The notes: a model not told the origin generated them from the letters alone. A DNA stretch of 64,000 nucleotides from Actinacidiphila guanduensis (GCF_900103985.1 NZ_FNIE01000001.1:62001-126000), one strand, 5' to 3'; counted from the stretch's first letter, positions 1 through 9,120 are shown. A program made the numbers and translations.

Positions 1-1384
1 GCCGCGCGGTGAGGTCGGCGACCAGCGAGGGATGCTGGAAGGTCCGTGAGATGCCGCGGGCCCGGCGCACGGAGACCGGCAACCCGGTCACGTCGTCGCC
101 GTCCAGGACCACCTGCCCGGTGGCGGGCTGGATGCCGCTGATGCAGTTGAGCAGCGTGGTCTTGCCTGCGCCGTTCGGGCCGATGATGGCGTGCACCTCG
201 CCGCGGGCGACGCTCAGGTCCACCCCGCCGAGCGCGCGCACACCGCCGAAGTCGACGCCGATGCCCTCCAGGACGAGCAGCGGCGGGCCCTGCGGGACAG
301 CGGGCTCCTCACGGGGGCGGACCTCGGCGAGGACCGCGGGTCCGCAATCCTCCCCCGGGGCGGGCGCCTGTGCGGCCGGTACGGCCCCGTCCTCCGCGGG
401 TCCGGCGGCCGGCGTCCCCTTCCCGCGCAGGGCGAGCAGCTTGCGCACGCCCTGCTCCACCAGGTCGTACAGGCCGCGGTTGAAGAGCACCACGACGGCG
501 AGCACGACCAGGGAGAACAGCAGTTGGGAGGCGGACGCCGAGGTGGAGGCGAAGCCGTTGACGAGGCTGAAGAAGAAGATCGCGCCCAGGACCGGCCCGA
601 CGATGCTGCCGGTGCCGCCGACGGCAACGATCGCGAACAGCTCGATGGACTGGCTGATGCCGAAGGTGTCGGGCGAGAGGTAGCCGACGTCGAGGGCGAG
701 CATACAGCCGCCGAGTCCGGCGACCGCTCCGGCCAGCGCCTGCGCGCGGACCTTCTCGCGGAAGACGCGTACGCCGAGGACGGCGGCGACGACCTCGTTC
801 TCCTTGACCACGCGGGCGGCCATGCCGGCGCGGACCTTGGTGTAGCGCAGGCACAGGGCGACGCTGATCGCGAGCGCGATCCACACCGTGTAGTAGAGCC
901 AGTCGCCCTGGGAGAGGCTGTTGGCGCCGATGGTCACGGGCAGCACGGCCAGGCCGTTGGAGCCGCCGGTCCAGTGCGACAGCCGCGCGCCGCTGATCAG
1001 GTCCACCGCGACCGCGCCCAGGAAGAAGGTGCCGACCGCGGACCCGAAGAACCGCAGCCGGACGAAGAGCGAGCCGATCACGGCGGCGACCAGCGCGGCG
1101 GCGAGCACGCCGGCGATGATGGCGGGCACCCACGGCCAGTGCGCGTGGACGCGCACGGCGGCCATGACGTAGGCGCCGATGGCGAAGTACACGAACTGGC
1201 CGAAGGAGAACTGCCCCGAGTAGCCGGTGAGCACGTCCAGGCCGACGGCGCCGACCGCGTAGATCATGGCGACGACCAGGATGCCCTGGTCGCTGACGCC
1301 GGTCACCACCAGCGGTGCGAGCGCCAGCAGCAGCAGGAGCAGCAGCGCGGGCCGCCCCACGTCGTCCCTGGCTCGCGTCAGCAT
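1..1384 (-). CDS. Fused branched-chain amino acid-type ABC transporter permease/ATPase (LivM-LivG), partial
   Basis: This is an inner-membrane component of an ABC importer. From the ATG at 1384 the protein starts MLTRARDDVG and continues with hydrophobic LivM-like permease segments for about 310 residues (for example GYSGQFSFGQFVYFAIGAY). A linker of about 60 residues rich in Ala, Pro and Glu follows, and then the start of an ATPase domain. Its Walker A, GPNGAGKTT, begins at about residue 402 in exactly the same frame. The frame stays open to base 1, so the C-terminal ATPase part lies outside the window. Permease and ATPase are separate polypeptides in the classic Liv system; fusions are known in actinobacteria. 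It lies 43 bp after the LivH-like gene and is probably in its operon. Confidence in the family is high; the substrate is unknown. Confidence 0.88.
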   Translation of the reverse strand, partial: MLTRARDDVGRPALLLLLLLALAPLVVTGVSDQGILVVAMIYAVGAVGLDVLTGYSGQFSFGQFVYFAIGAYVMAAVRVHAHWPWVPAIIAGVLAAALVAAVIGSLFVRLRFFGSAVGTFFLGAVAVDLISGARLSHWTGGSNGLAVLPVTIGANSLSQGDWLYYTVWIALAISVALCLRYTKVRAGMAARVVKENEVVAAVLGVRVFREKVRAQALAGAVAGLGGCMLALDVGYLSPDTFGISQSIELFAIVAVGGTGSIVGPVLGAIFFFSLVNGFASTSASASQLLFSLVVLAVVVLFNRGLYDLVEQGVRKLLALRGKGTPAAGPAEDGAVPAAQAPAPGEDCGPAVLAEVRPREEPAVPQGPPLLVLEGIGVDFGGVRALGGVDLSVARGEVHAIIGPNGAGKTTLLNCISGIQPATGQVVLDGDDVTGLPVSVRRARGISRTFQHPSLVADLTAR

Positions 1385-1427
1385 GGTTCAACTCCCCGGT
1401 GGTCGTTGCGGTGTCGGGTGGGCGCGG

Positions 1428-2300
1428 TCACAGCCGCCTCACCTGGGCGGTGCCGAAGAGCCCGTTGGGGCGTACGGCGAGGGTGAGCAGCATGATCGCC
1501 AGCGCGCTGGCCAGGGTCAGGTCGCTGCCCCAGTAGGTGGAGACCAGGTCGGTGGCGACGCCGATGATGATGCCGCCGACGAACGTGCCCCCGAGGCTGG
1601 TGAATCCGCCGACGACCGCCGCCGCGAAGGCGAAGAGCAGGATCGGGTTCATCATCTGCGAGAAGAGCAGCTGCTTGGGGGCGAGCAGCAGGCCGATGAG
1701 CAGGGCCAGGCAGCCGGCGAGCATGTAGGCGATCGTCGACAGGCGCTGGGCGCGCACGCCCAGCAGCCGCGCGGTCTCCGGGCGCTGCGCGACGGCCAGG
1801 AACTGCAGGCCGGTGCGGGTGTAGCGGAACATCGCCACGAAGCCGGTGACGATCACCAGCACGATCCCCACCGTGATCAGGTCGGACCAGCGCAGCAGCA
1901 CCCCACCGACCTTGGTGCCTCCGCTGGGCAACAGGGACGGGAAGTGGTACGGCTGGTCACGGCCGAAGAACACGTCCGCCATCGCCGCCAGCAGCAGGAA
2001 CAGCGCGACGGTGCGCACCAGGGTGTTCGCCTGGTTGCCGCCGAAGGGCCGCAGCACCACCTGGTAGACGAGCACGCCGAACACGGCGCTGCACACCAGG
2101 CCGATGCCGGCCGCGGGCCACAGGCCCATGCCGTCCTTCCACAGTTCGTAGACGATGAACGTCTCGAACATGCCGATGTTGCCGACGGCGAAGTTGGCCA
2201 CTCCTGTCGTCTTGTAGAGGAAGACGAGGATGAAGGCCAGCATGCCGATGAGCAGCCCGAAGGCGATGCCGCTCACGATGACCGATAGAGCAAGTCCCAT
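1428..2300 (-). CDS. Branched-chain amino acid-type ABC transporter permease (LivH-like)
   Basis: This is a 290-residue polytopic membrane protein, the first permease of the importer. It begins MGLALSVIVSGIAFGLLIGM and has about eight hydrophobic segments. The LivH-type motif TTGVANFAVGNIGMF lies near residue 31, and GGFTSLGGTFVGGIIIG lies near residue 230 (the family EAA-like loop and last helices). The ATG at 2300 follows GGGAGAACGAC, a good ribosome binding site. It sits between the binding-protein gene (88 bp upstream) and the fused LivM-LivG gene, so the order is binding protein, permease, permease-ATPase. The substrate cannot be read from the sequence. The adjacent catabolic operon suggests a carboxylate or aromatic acid rather than an amino acid. 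Confidence 0.9.
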   Translation of the reverse strand: MGLALSVIVSGIAFGLLIGMLAFILVFLYKTTGVANFAVGNIGMFETFIVYELWKDGMGLWPAAGIGLVCSAVFGVLVYQVVLRPFGGNQANTLVRTVALFLLLAAMADVFFGRDQPYHFPSLLPSGGTKVGGVLLRWSDLITVGIVLVIVTGFVAMFRYTRTGLQFLAVAQRPETARLLGVRAQRLSTIAYMLAGCLALLIGLLLAPKQLLFSQMMNPILLFAFAAAVVGGFTSLGGTFVGGIIIGVATDLVSTYWGSDLTLASALAIMLLTLAVRPNGLFGTAQVRRL

Positions 2301-2388
2301 GTCGTTCTCCCACTTCGCCGGGGGCGGCCGTACGGGTCCCGGTGGGGCCCGTACGGCCGCGCCGCCGCGCGTCCTCGCGTTCGGTCCG

Positions 2389-3612
2389 TCATCCGCCGAT
2401 CGAGCCGGCCTGGTAGAAGGCGCCGTTCTTCACGCCGAAGATGTAGAGGTTGGAGACCCCCACGTGGTTGGTGGCGGAGAAGGTGATCGGCGGGTAGATC
2501 TCCGACGCCTTCACCTGCGACATGCTCTCCATCGCCGTCACCACGCTCTGGCTGGAGATCGGCTTCCTGGCGGCCTTGAGCACCGACTCCACGACCTGGG
2601 CGGTGCCGCAGCCGCGCAGGGTGACGCCCTCGACCTTGATCTTGGCGGCCTTGAGCACGGTGACGCAGTCGGTGCCCTCGGCGCTGGAGGGCGCGATGGT
2701 GTCGGAGGTGACCAGCAGCTTGGGCTGGAGCGCGGCGGAGACACCGGCCAGGAACGTCTGCTGGGAGACCGCGCTGGAGCCGACCAGGAACTTCTTGGGC
2801 GCGAAGCCGTTGTCGGTCATCGCCTGGGTGAGCCGGGCGGCGTCCTGCGGGATCTGGTCGAGCACCACGTAGTCGGGGTGCTTCTGCTTCATCTTCAGCA
2901 CCTCGGGCGAGAAGTCCGCGGTGCCGGGCGGGGCGTTGTAGTCGCCGACGAAGGTGCCGCCGGCCTGCTTGACCGCGGCCTCGACCTGCTTGGCAGTGGT
3001 GGGCGAGTCCGGGGTGACGGTGCTCATCAGGGCGACCGTGCCGGGGCCGTGCTGCTGGAAGACCCAGGGGATCTCGGCGACCAGCTGGCTGCCGTAGGTC
3101 GGCATGAGGTTGAAGTACATCGGGCTGAGCGGCTTCAGCAGTGTGGTGGAGGCGCCGAAGACGTACATGAAGGGGATCTTGGCCGCGTTCAGCAGCGGCA
3201 GCTGGGCCGGCGGCTGGAGGCTGCCGCACTGGCCGGTGACGGCGACGACCTTCTCGGCGATGAACGCCTTGGTGTTGGTGACTGCGCGGGCCGCGTCGTA
3301 GCCGTCGTCGCGGTTGTCGACCTTGATCTTGTGCCCGTCGATGCCCCCCCGGGCGTTGACGTGGTCGAACCAGGCGAGCATGGCCTTGTTCATCGGCGCG
3401 CAGCTGGAGCCGACCGCGCCGCTCAGGGGCACCGAGATGCCCAGTTTGATGTCACCGCTCGCCGAGCTGCCCGAGCCCGAGCCGCCGCAGGCGCTCAGGA
3501 CCAGGGCGGCGGCGGCCACCACGGCGGCGAGCGCGCCCCTGCGCGTGCCGAACCGCCCGTGGGCTCTGGCGGTGAACCGTGGACCGGCCCCTCCGCTGTG
3601 ACGTCTTGCCAT
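2389..3612 (-). CDS. ABC transporter substrate-binding lipoprotein (periplasmic-binding type 1, LivK-like)
   Basis: This is the extracellular solute receptor of the importer. The start chosen is the ATG at 3612, preceded by AAGGAG, which gives 407 residues; the frame is open further upstream but without support. A basic N-terminus and hydrophobic stretch end in the lipobox LSACG, with Cys near residue 42, so it is a lipid-anchored protein. The mature part begins DIKLGISVPLSGAVGSS, typical of Peripla_BP_6/LivK proteins. The gene heads the transport unit livK-livH-livMG. Its promoter region (3613-3771) holds two ATTGTCTGAC-like elements, which also occur upstream of the catabolic operon. The family call is strong; the ligand is unknown. 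Confidence 0.9.
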   Translation of the reverse strand: MARRHSGGAGPRFTARAHGRFGTRRGALAAVVAAAALVLSACGGSGSGSSASGDIKLGISVPLSGAVGSSCAPMNKAMLAWFDHVNARGGIDGHKIKVDNRDDGYDAARAVTNTKAFIAEKVVAVTGQCGSLQPPAQLPLLNAAKIPFMYVFGASTTLLKPLSPMYFNLMPTYGSQLVAEIPWVFQQHGPGTVALMSTVTPDSPTTAKQVEAAVKQAGGTFVGDYNAPPGTADFSPEVLKMKQKHPDYVVLDQIPQDAARLTQAMTDNGFAPKKFLVGSSAVSQQTFLAGVSAALQPKLLVTSDTIAPSSAEGTDCVTVLKAAKIKVEGVTLRGCGTAQVVESVLKAARKPISSQSVVTAMESMSQVKASEIYPPITFSATNHVGVSNLYIFGVKNGAFYQAGSIGG

Positions 3613-3676
3613 CACCGACTCCTTGTGGACTTTCGCATCCCATCGAGGTCCCTGAAAAGGATGGGGAGGATGAGAG

Positions 3677-3697
3677 ATTGTCTGACAGGCTGACAAT
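3677..3697. promoter_or_regulatory. Putative operator of the transport unit (ATTGTC ... GACAAT dyad)
   Basis: ATTGTCTGAC begins at 3677 and CTGACAAT ends at 3697; the outer arms ATTGTC and GACAAT are exact inverted repeats. The dyad lies about 65 bp upstream of the binding-protein start. It resembles TTGTCNGACAA-type sites bound by GntR/FadR-family regulators, and related elements recur at 13513-13541. The binding protein is not encoded in the window, so the regulator class is inference. Confidence 0.5.
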
Positions 3698-3771
3698 TCG
3701 TGAAGTGTGCCGACTGTAGCCCCCGGATGGAGGCACAGCAATAGGTCTGACGTGGTGCGATGACGCAGTGG

Positions 3772-5019
3772 CTACGCGTCGGCCGCACCGGCGGGCGGCA
3801 CGGCCGACCGGATGCGGTCCTCCACGGGGATGACCGAGCACAGCCGCTCGACCTCCGCCTTCCGCACGAACACCTCCCCGCGCATGATCGGCCGGGCGGT
3901 GCGGGCGATCCGGACAGCGTCCACGACGCACTCGCCGCCCTCGTCGTGGGCGACCGCCTCGACCACCGAGATTCCGGAGGGGTGGGCGAGCAGCACGCTG
4001 CCCTCCTTGCGCCGCGGGTACAGGTCGTGGACGACCGTGCCCTCCACCACCGCGGCCACCGCCGTACAGCAGCTCGCGGTCCCCGGGAACGCCTCGTGGA
4101 GGGTGTCGCGCATCGGCTGGATGCCGGCGAAGCGCACCGCGAGGTCGTAGTCCGAGGCGGCGAGGTCCCCGCCGCCGTAGAGGTCGAAGTCCCGGGCCGC
4201 GGTGAAGCCGACCGGCCAAGGCGTGGTCGTGGCGTGGTCCACGCCGAGCAGGTCCTGGGCGGCCCGGCGCACCTCGTGGAAGCGCTCGGCGACCCCCAGG
4301 GGGCCCTGCGCCGGCATCTCCAGGCCGGTCAGGCCCACGTCCTCGGCCCGGAAGAACACGCACATGTTCGCCAGGTCCAGGATCGAGCAAATCACCTCTC
4401 CCACGCCCGGCACGGTGATCACATCGGTGCGCCGGCCGGTCGGGAAGAGCCCGCCGCCGAGCGAGGCGCCGATCGCCCGGGAGAAGTCGGTGGTCACCGG
4501 GGCCCCCGGCCCGGTCACCCCCGCCATCTCGAAGTCGCCCGCGACCAGCGGGCTGCCGTCCGGCCCGGTCGGCACGTCGACGGTGAGGAGCATGCGCGTG
4601 TTGGTCTGGTGGACACGCACGCTGGTGCGCCCGGGCACCGCCGGCACCAGGCCGGCCAGGATCGCGTACGTCCCCACGGCGGGCGTGAGGTTGCCGCAGT
4701 TGAAGTCCCAGTAGACCCGCTCCTCGCCGATGCCGATCTGGGCGAAGGTGTAGTCCACGTCGGCGTCGGGGCGGGCGCTCTCCTCGACGATGCAGCACTT
4801 GCTCGTGGTCGGCATCGCGCCGCCGATCCCGTCGATCTGCCGGGCGTCGCGCGCGCCGAACATGTCGATCAGGTACGGGCCCCACAGTGAGCGGTCGGCG
4901 GGCAGGTCGCGCCCGCGCAGGTAGACCCCCTTGCTGGTGCCGCCCCGGATCACCATGGCGGGGATGGCGGTCATCTCCGCGGCCATGAGTCCGCTCGCGG
5001 CGCTCATCGCGTCAGTCAC
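3772..5019 (-). CDS. PrpF family protein (4-oxalomesaconate tautomerase-like isomerase)
   Basis: This 415-residue protein has the PrpF/DUF453 signature MVIRGGTSKGVYLRGRDLP near residues 22-40 and a second family block, GGAMPTTSKCCIVEES, around residue 70. PrpF proteins are cofactor-free proline-racemase-fold isomerases. They isomerise aconitate-like acids or, as GalD, tautomerise 4-oxalomesaconate in gallate-type ring-fission pathways. The GTG at 5019 is preferred because GAAGG lies nine bases upstream; it overlaps the CoA-transferase stop by 8 bp. An ATG four codons later is possible. It is the last gene of the ten-gene catabolic unit. Family assignment is strong; the substrate, probably an unsaturated di- or tricarboxylate, is inferred. 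Confidence 0.88.
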   Translation of the reverse strand: MTDAMSAASGLMAAEMTAIPAMVIRGGTSKGVYLRGRDLPADRSLWGPYLIDMFGARDARQIDGIGGAMPTTSKCCIVEESARPDADVDYTFAQIGIGEERVYWDFNCGNLTPAVGTYAILAGLVPAVPGRTSVRVHQTNTRMLLTVDVPTGPDGSPLVAGDFEMAGVTGPGAPVTTDFSRAIGASLGGGLFPTGRRTDVITVPGVGEVICSILDLANMCVFFRAEDVGLTGLEMPAQGPLGVAERFHEVRRAAQDLLGVDHATTTPWPVGFTAARDFDLYGGGDLAASDYDLAVRFAGIQPMRDTLHEAFPGTASCCTAVAAVVEGTVVHDLYPRRKEGSVLLAHPSGISVVEAVAHDEGGECVVDAVRIARTARPIMRGEVFVRKAEVERLCSVIPVEDRIRSAVPPAGAADA

Positions 5020-7417
5020 CGGCTCTCGCCTTCCTTCCGTCCGTCGGTTCCCCGGCCGGCACCGCCGGCCGGGCGCAGTGGACGGCGCCGGCGTCCTCCA
5101 GACGCCGTACGTCGCCGGGTGCCAGGCCGGCCAGTCCGGTCAGCACCTCCCGGGTGTGCTCGCCGATGGCCGGCGCCACCGGCCGCACGGCCGGGGCGTA
5201 GCGGGCGAACATCATCGGGGAGCCCTTCACCGGCGGCCCGTCGCCGCCGAGGGTCACGCCGCGCGCGGTGAAGCGCGCGGTGGCCGCCCGGTCGGCGGCG
5301 GTGAGCACCGGCACGGCGGGCACGCCCGCGGCCAGCAGTGCGGCCGCGACCTCGTCGCGCGGGAGCGCGGCCGTCGCGGCGGCGACCAGTGCGGCCGCCT
5401 CGGGTCCGTCCCACCAGTGCGCATCGCGCCCGGCGAGGTCGGGACGGCCGAGCCAGTGCGCGAGGGCCGCGCGGTGGCCGTCGGTGGTGCACGCCACCGC
5501 GATCCAGCGGTCCTCGCCCGCGGCCGGGAAGGTGTCGTGCGGTGCGGCCCCGGGCCTGCGGTTGCCGGTCACGGCCGCGTCACGGCCGTTGACGACGTGG
5601 TCGGCGATCTGCGCCGACAGGGTCCAGCTGACCGCTTCGCGCTGGGACAGGTCGAGTTCGGCGCCGGTGACGTCCTGCTGCAGGCAGTAGGCCACGGCCG
5701 CCGCACCCACCAGGGAGACCAGCTGGTCGGGGTAGTTGACCTCGTAGGAGGACCAGGTGGGGCCGCGCTCGGGGTAGCCGGTGACGGAGGCGAGGCCGGA
5801 GAGCAGGTCCAGTGTCGAGCCGAAGGAGCGGTTGCCCGACTCCGGGCCGCGCTGCCCCTGGCTGGACAGCGACAGGCACACCAGGCGCGGGTTCTCCGCC
5901 AGCAGCGTGGATGCGTCGATGCCGAGCCTGCGGGTCACGCCCACCCGGAAGTTCTCCACCACCACGTGGGAGTGCCGGGCCAGTTCGCGCACCAGCAGTT
6001 GCCCCTCGGCGGTCTTCAGGTCGATCGCCACGTCCAGCTTCCCGATGTTGTTCGACGGGAAGTACGGCGAGGTGGGCGGTGGGCCCGAGCACAGCTGCGA
6101 CTCGGTGAGCTTCCAGGTGCGGAAGGTGTCGGGCCGTTCGGTCCACTCGACCTTCAGCACCGTGGCACCGTGGTCGGCGAGCAGCCGGGTGACCGCGGCG
6201 CCCGCGGTGATGGTCCCGAAGTCGAGGACGACCACGCCCTCCAGCGGCAGCCGGCCTGCCGCGGCCGGGTGCGCGGCGGGCTCCTCACGCGCCGGCCAGG
6301 CGGTGGTGCTCGCGCCTTCGGCCGGCGGCTCGCCGGAGTCCCAGCCGAGCCCGGCGCCGTGCAGGGGGCCGCCGACGGCGGGCACCCGCCCGGCGCGTGC
6401 GGCCGGCTGCCGGTTGAGGAAGCCGCGGCCGGCCAGCTGCTCGGAGGCGGCGAGGTCGGATGTGCGGGTCACCCAGCCGAAGGGCAGGCCGAGCTTTTGG
6501 GCGCGGGTGTAGACCTCCTGCGCCGGCAGCTGCGCGGTCCACCGCTCGATCACCGGCCACCAGCGCTCGGGATGGGCGCTTCGCTCGTCCTGCGAGGCGA
6601 GCGCGGGGTCGCGCAGCGCCGGGTCGCCGACCAGCTCGACCACCGCGGGCCAGTGCCGGGGCAGGAAGATGTAGCCGACCCAGCCGTCCGCGGCGCGCAC
6701 CAGCCGCCAGTCGCCCTCGTCGCGCACCGCGCGGCCCGGGGCGATGCCGGTCATCGACCAGTTGACGTCGCTCTTCCAGTCCATGTACGCGGCCACGTCG
6801 CACAGCGCCACCTCCACGAGGTCGCCGCCCTGCCCCGCGTCGCGGCGCAGCAGCGCCAGCATCGCGCCGAGGAAGCCGGTGACGGCCCCGCAGTGCGCGG
6901 CCTGCTCGCCGCCGAGGGCGAGCGGCTGCCGGCCGGCCTCGCCGATCATGGTGGCCAGGCCGCCGTAGCTCTCGGCGAGCAGGCTGTCGGCGGGCAGGTC
7001 GCTGTACGGGCTGCCGGAGCCGAAGCCGGTGATCCACACGACGACCAGCTCCGGGTGGGCGGCGGCGAGTTGGTGCGGGTCGATGCCGAGGGCGCGGGAC
7101 CGGGCCGGGGTGGCGTCCAGGACGAGGACGTCGGCGCCGTCGAGCAGGTCGCGGGCTTGCGGCAGCAGCCGGCCGTCCCGGTCCACGGCGGCCAGGCCGC
7201 GCTTGCCCGCGTGGACGGCGACGAACTCCAGTGACAGGCCGTCGGAGTTGACCGGGCCGCGGTGCCGCAGGGGGTCGGCGGGGTCGGTGGCGCCGCGCAC
7301 GACGTGGTGGCCGAGGCCGGCGAACAGCCGGCCGCACACGCCGCCCGCGACGCTCTCGGTCAGCTCCAGCACCCGCAACGGGCGCGGCGGCGCGGGCGCG
7401 ACGGGTTCGGCGGTCAT
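5012..7417 (-). CDS. Class III (CaiB/BaiF) CoA-transferase with two tandem domains
   Basis: This 801-residue protein is about twice the length of a single-domain family III CoA-transferase (about 400). The first copy starts RPLRVLELTESVAGGVCGRL and has the conserved VEVALCD segment, with the putative catalytic Asp near residue 207. The second starts LEGVVVLDFGTITAGAAVTRLL near residue 400. It has the family block HVVVENFRVGVTRRLGID, and a Glu (SQREAV) where Asp is usual. These enzymes move CoA between carboxylic acids through a glutamyl- or aspartyl-anhydride. The ATG at 7417 overlaps the crotonase stop as ATGA. The frame is open far upstream, but that stretch is the shadow of the crotonase gene. 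It probably activates the pathway acid as a CoA thioester. Confidence 0.9.
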   Translation of the reverse strand: MTAEPVAPAPPRPLRVLELTESVAGGVCGRLFAGLGHHVVRGATDPADPLRHRGPVNSDGLSLEFVAVHAGKRGLAAVDRDGRLLPQARDLLDGADVLVLDATPARSRALGIDPHQLAAAHPELVVVWITGFGSGSPYSDLPADSLLAESYGGLATMIGEAGRQPLALGGEQAAHCGAVTGFLGAMLALLRRDAGQGGDLVEVALCDVAAYMDWKSDVNWSMTGIAPGRAVRDEGDWRLVRAADGWVGYIFLPRHWPAVVELVGDPALRDPALASQDERSAHPERWWPVIERWTAQLPAQEVYTRAQKLGLPFGWVTRTSDLAASEQLAGRGFLNRQPAARAGRVPAVGGPLHGAGLGWDSGEPPAEGASTTAWPAREEPAAHPAAAGRLPLEGVVVLDFGTITAGAAVTRLLADHGATVLKVEWTERPDTFRTWKLTESQLCSGPPPTSPYFPSNNIGKLDVAIDLKTAEGQLLVRELARHSHVVVENFRVGVTRRLGIDASTLLAENPRLVCLSLSSQGQRGPESGNRSFGSTLDLLSGLASVTGYPERGPTWSSYEVNYPDQLVSLVGAAAVAYCLQQDVTGAELDLSQREAVSWTLSAQIADHVVNGRDAAVTGNRRPGAAPHDTFPAAGEDRWIAVACTTDGHRAALAHWLGRPDLAGRDAHWWDGPEAAALVAAATAALPRDEVAAALLAAGVPAVPVLTAADRAATARFTARGVTLGGDGPPVKGSPMMFARYAPAVRPVAPAIGEHTREVLTGLAGLAPGDVRRLEDAGAVHCARPAVPAGEPTDGRKARAGD

Positions 7418-8268
7418 CGGTCGGCCCCCTGCCCGGGGTGGCGGACACCGCCGAGGAAGCCGTCCAGGGCGCCCTCGTGGGAGCGGGTGCGCGCGTGGAT
7501 CTCGGCGTTGACGTACGCGCCGAACTCCAGGGCCGCGCGCCACTCGCCGATCTGCATCGGGATCTGCCAGAGCGCCTTCTTCGACCACTCCAGGGCGACG
7601 GGGTCGAACCCGGCGACCCGCTCGGCGAGTTCCAGGGTCCGCACGTCCAGCTCGTCCGCCGGCACGGCGAGGTTGGCCATGCCCCACGCCTCGGCGGTGC
7701 GGCCGTCGATGCGCTCGGCGGTGAGCACCATCCAGGCCGCGCGCTTGGCGGACAGCCGCAGTTGGGCGGCCGGGCCGGCAAGTCCGGGGTAGAAGCCGAA
7801 GCCGATCTCGGGGGTGCCGATCCGCGCGTCCTCGGCAACGACGGCCAGGTCGCACGTGTTGATCAAGGTGGCGCCGCCGCCCAGGGCGTAGCCGGCCACC
7901 GAGGCGATGACGATGGCGGGGTGGTGCCGGATGTCCTCCTGCACCATGCGCCAGCTGCGGTTCAGCTCGTCCTCGTCGTCGCGGCTCTTGGTGGCGAGCT
8001 GGGAGAGGTCCATGCCGGCGCAGAAGGTGCCGCCGGCACCGCTGAGCACCACCACGCTCGCGTCCCTGCACCGCGCCAGCGCCTCCCGCAGCGCCTGGCG
8101 GGCCCGGCGGTCCAGGGCGTTGCGCTTGTGCGGCCGGTTGAGGGTGATACGGGCGATCCGGTCGCTCACCCGGGTGAGGAGGATCGGCTCGGTGCCGGCC
8201 CGGTCCTCGCGCTCCTGGGACTGCGCGGGTCCGGTCCGGTCGGCGGGGCCGGGCGGGGTCGCCGTCAT
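7414..8268 (-). CDS. Enoyl-CoA hydratase/isomerase family protein (crotonase fold)
   Basis: This is a 284-residue cytoplasmic enzyme of the crotonase superfamily. After a disordered leader of about 28 residues it reads RIARITLNRPHKRNALD, then the first oxyanion-hole segment GTFCAGMDLS near residue 90. The second oxyanion segment, ASVAGYALGGGATL, is near residue 125, and GTPEIGFGFYPG contributes the acidic residue expected in hydratases. It acts on an acyl-CoA thioester by hydration, isomerisation or C-C cleavage; which one cannot be told from motifs. It overlaps its neighbours on both sides by 4 bp (ATGA), so it is translationally coupled to the CoA-transferase that probably makes its substrate. 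Confidence 0.9.
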   Translation of the reverse strand: MTATPPGPADRTGPAQSQEREDRAGTEPILLTRVSDRIARITLNRPHKRNALDRRARQALREALARCRDASVVVLSGAGGTFCAGMDLSQLATKSRDDEDELNRSWRMVQEDIRHHPAIVIASVAGYALGGGATLINTCDLAVVAEDARIGTPEIGFGFYPGLAGPAAQLRLSAKRAAWMVLTAERIDGRTAEAWGMANLAVPADELDVRTLELAERVAGFDPVALEWSKKALWQIPMQIGEWRAALEFGAYVNAEIHARTRSHEGALDGFLGGVRHPGQGADR

Positions 8269-9050
8269 CGCCCGGCCCCGCCGTTCTGCTCCGCCGTGCG
8301 CACCTCGTCGAGGACCTCCTCAAGGATGGGCGCCGCGGCGGTGACCGCGTGGACACCGAGGACGGAGGCGATCTCCATCACCTCGAGGATCTCCTCGGGG
8401 GTGGCGCCGTAGCCCAGGGCGTTCTCGATGTGGGCCTCCAGGCCCAGGGTGTAGAGATGAGTGGCGGCGGTGTCGAAGGCGATGTAGACGAGTTCCTTGA
8501 CCTTCGGCTCCAGCGAGCCGCCGCGCCAGGGCACCGAGGAGAACTCGGTGTAGGCGGCGAGGAGTTCGGGGTCGAGTTCGAGGATCTCGTCCCAGAAGGG
8601 GTTCCAGTAGCCGCGGTTCTCGGTGAAGTCGGCCTTGATCTGCTCCTGCCGCTCGGTGAGCGGGGCGGGTCCGGTGCGCAGGCCCTTCTCCTGAAGGACC
8701 CGCACCAGCACGGGCACGCCGATGTTCATCGCGTGGATGCCGAGCGTGGCGCACAGCTCCAGCACCTCCATGATCTGGGCCGGCGGCACGCCGATGTCCA
8801 GGGCGGCGCGCACGTGCTGCCGCACCCCGGGCAGGTACATGTGGGTGGCGTTGGCGTCGACGGCTATGTAGATCAGTTCCTTCACCTGGGGCGTCAGGTG
8901 GTTCTGCCGCCAGGGGACGGCGGAGAAGTCGAGGTAGGCGAGGAGGAACTCCGGGTCGAGGCGCAGGATCGACTCCCAGGTCGGGCTCCACGTCCCGCGT
9001 ACCTCGATGAACCGCGCCTTGATCTCTTCCTGGCGGGCGGTGAGTGTCAT
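8265..9050 (-). CDS. Tandem carboxymuconolactone decarboxylase-like (AhpD-fold) protein
   Basis: This 261-residue protein is built of two repeats of about 125 residues. Each begins RQEEIKARF.E.RG.W or RQEQIKADFTENRGYW and contains KEL(I/V)YIA.D..ATH(M/L)Y near residues 57 and 185. Full-length duplication of the CMD domain is known in some family members. The redox motif CxxC-x3-H of AhpD-type proteins is absent: both repeats keep ATH-x9-H but have no cysteine at the paired positions. It is therefore unlikely to be a peroxidase. A decarboxylase, lactone-opening or isomerase role fits the operon better. It lies 70 bp after the dehydrogenase gene and overlaps the crotonase gene by 4 bp. Confidence 0.82.
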   Translation of the reverse strand: MTLTARQEEIKARFIEVRGTWSPTWESILRLDPEFLLAYLDFSAVPWRQNHLTPQVKELIYIAVDANATHMYLPGVRQHVRAALDIGVPPAQIMEVLELCATLGIHAMNIGVPVLVRVLQEKGLRTGPAPLTERQEQIKADFTENRGYWNPFWDEILELDPELLAAYTEFSSVPWRGGSLEPKVKELVYIAFDTAATHLYTLGLEAHIENALGYGATPEEILEVMEIASVLGVHAVTAAAPILEEVLDEVRTAEQNGGAGR

Positions 9051-9120
9051 GGTGTGCCTTTTCTCGTGCGGTGGGCGCCCGGGCCCGCTCCGAAAGGGGC
9101 TGCCGGTACGGGGACGGTGG

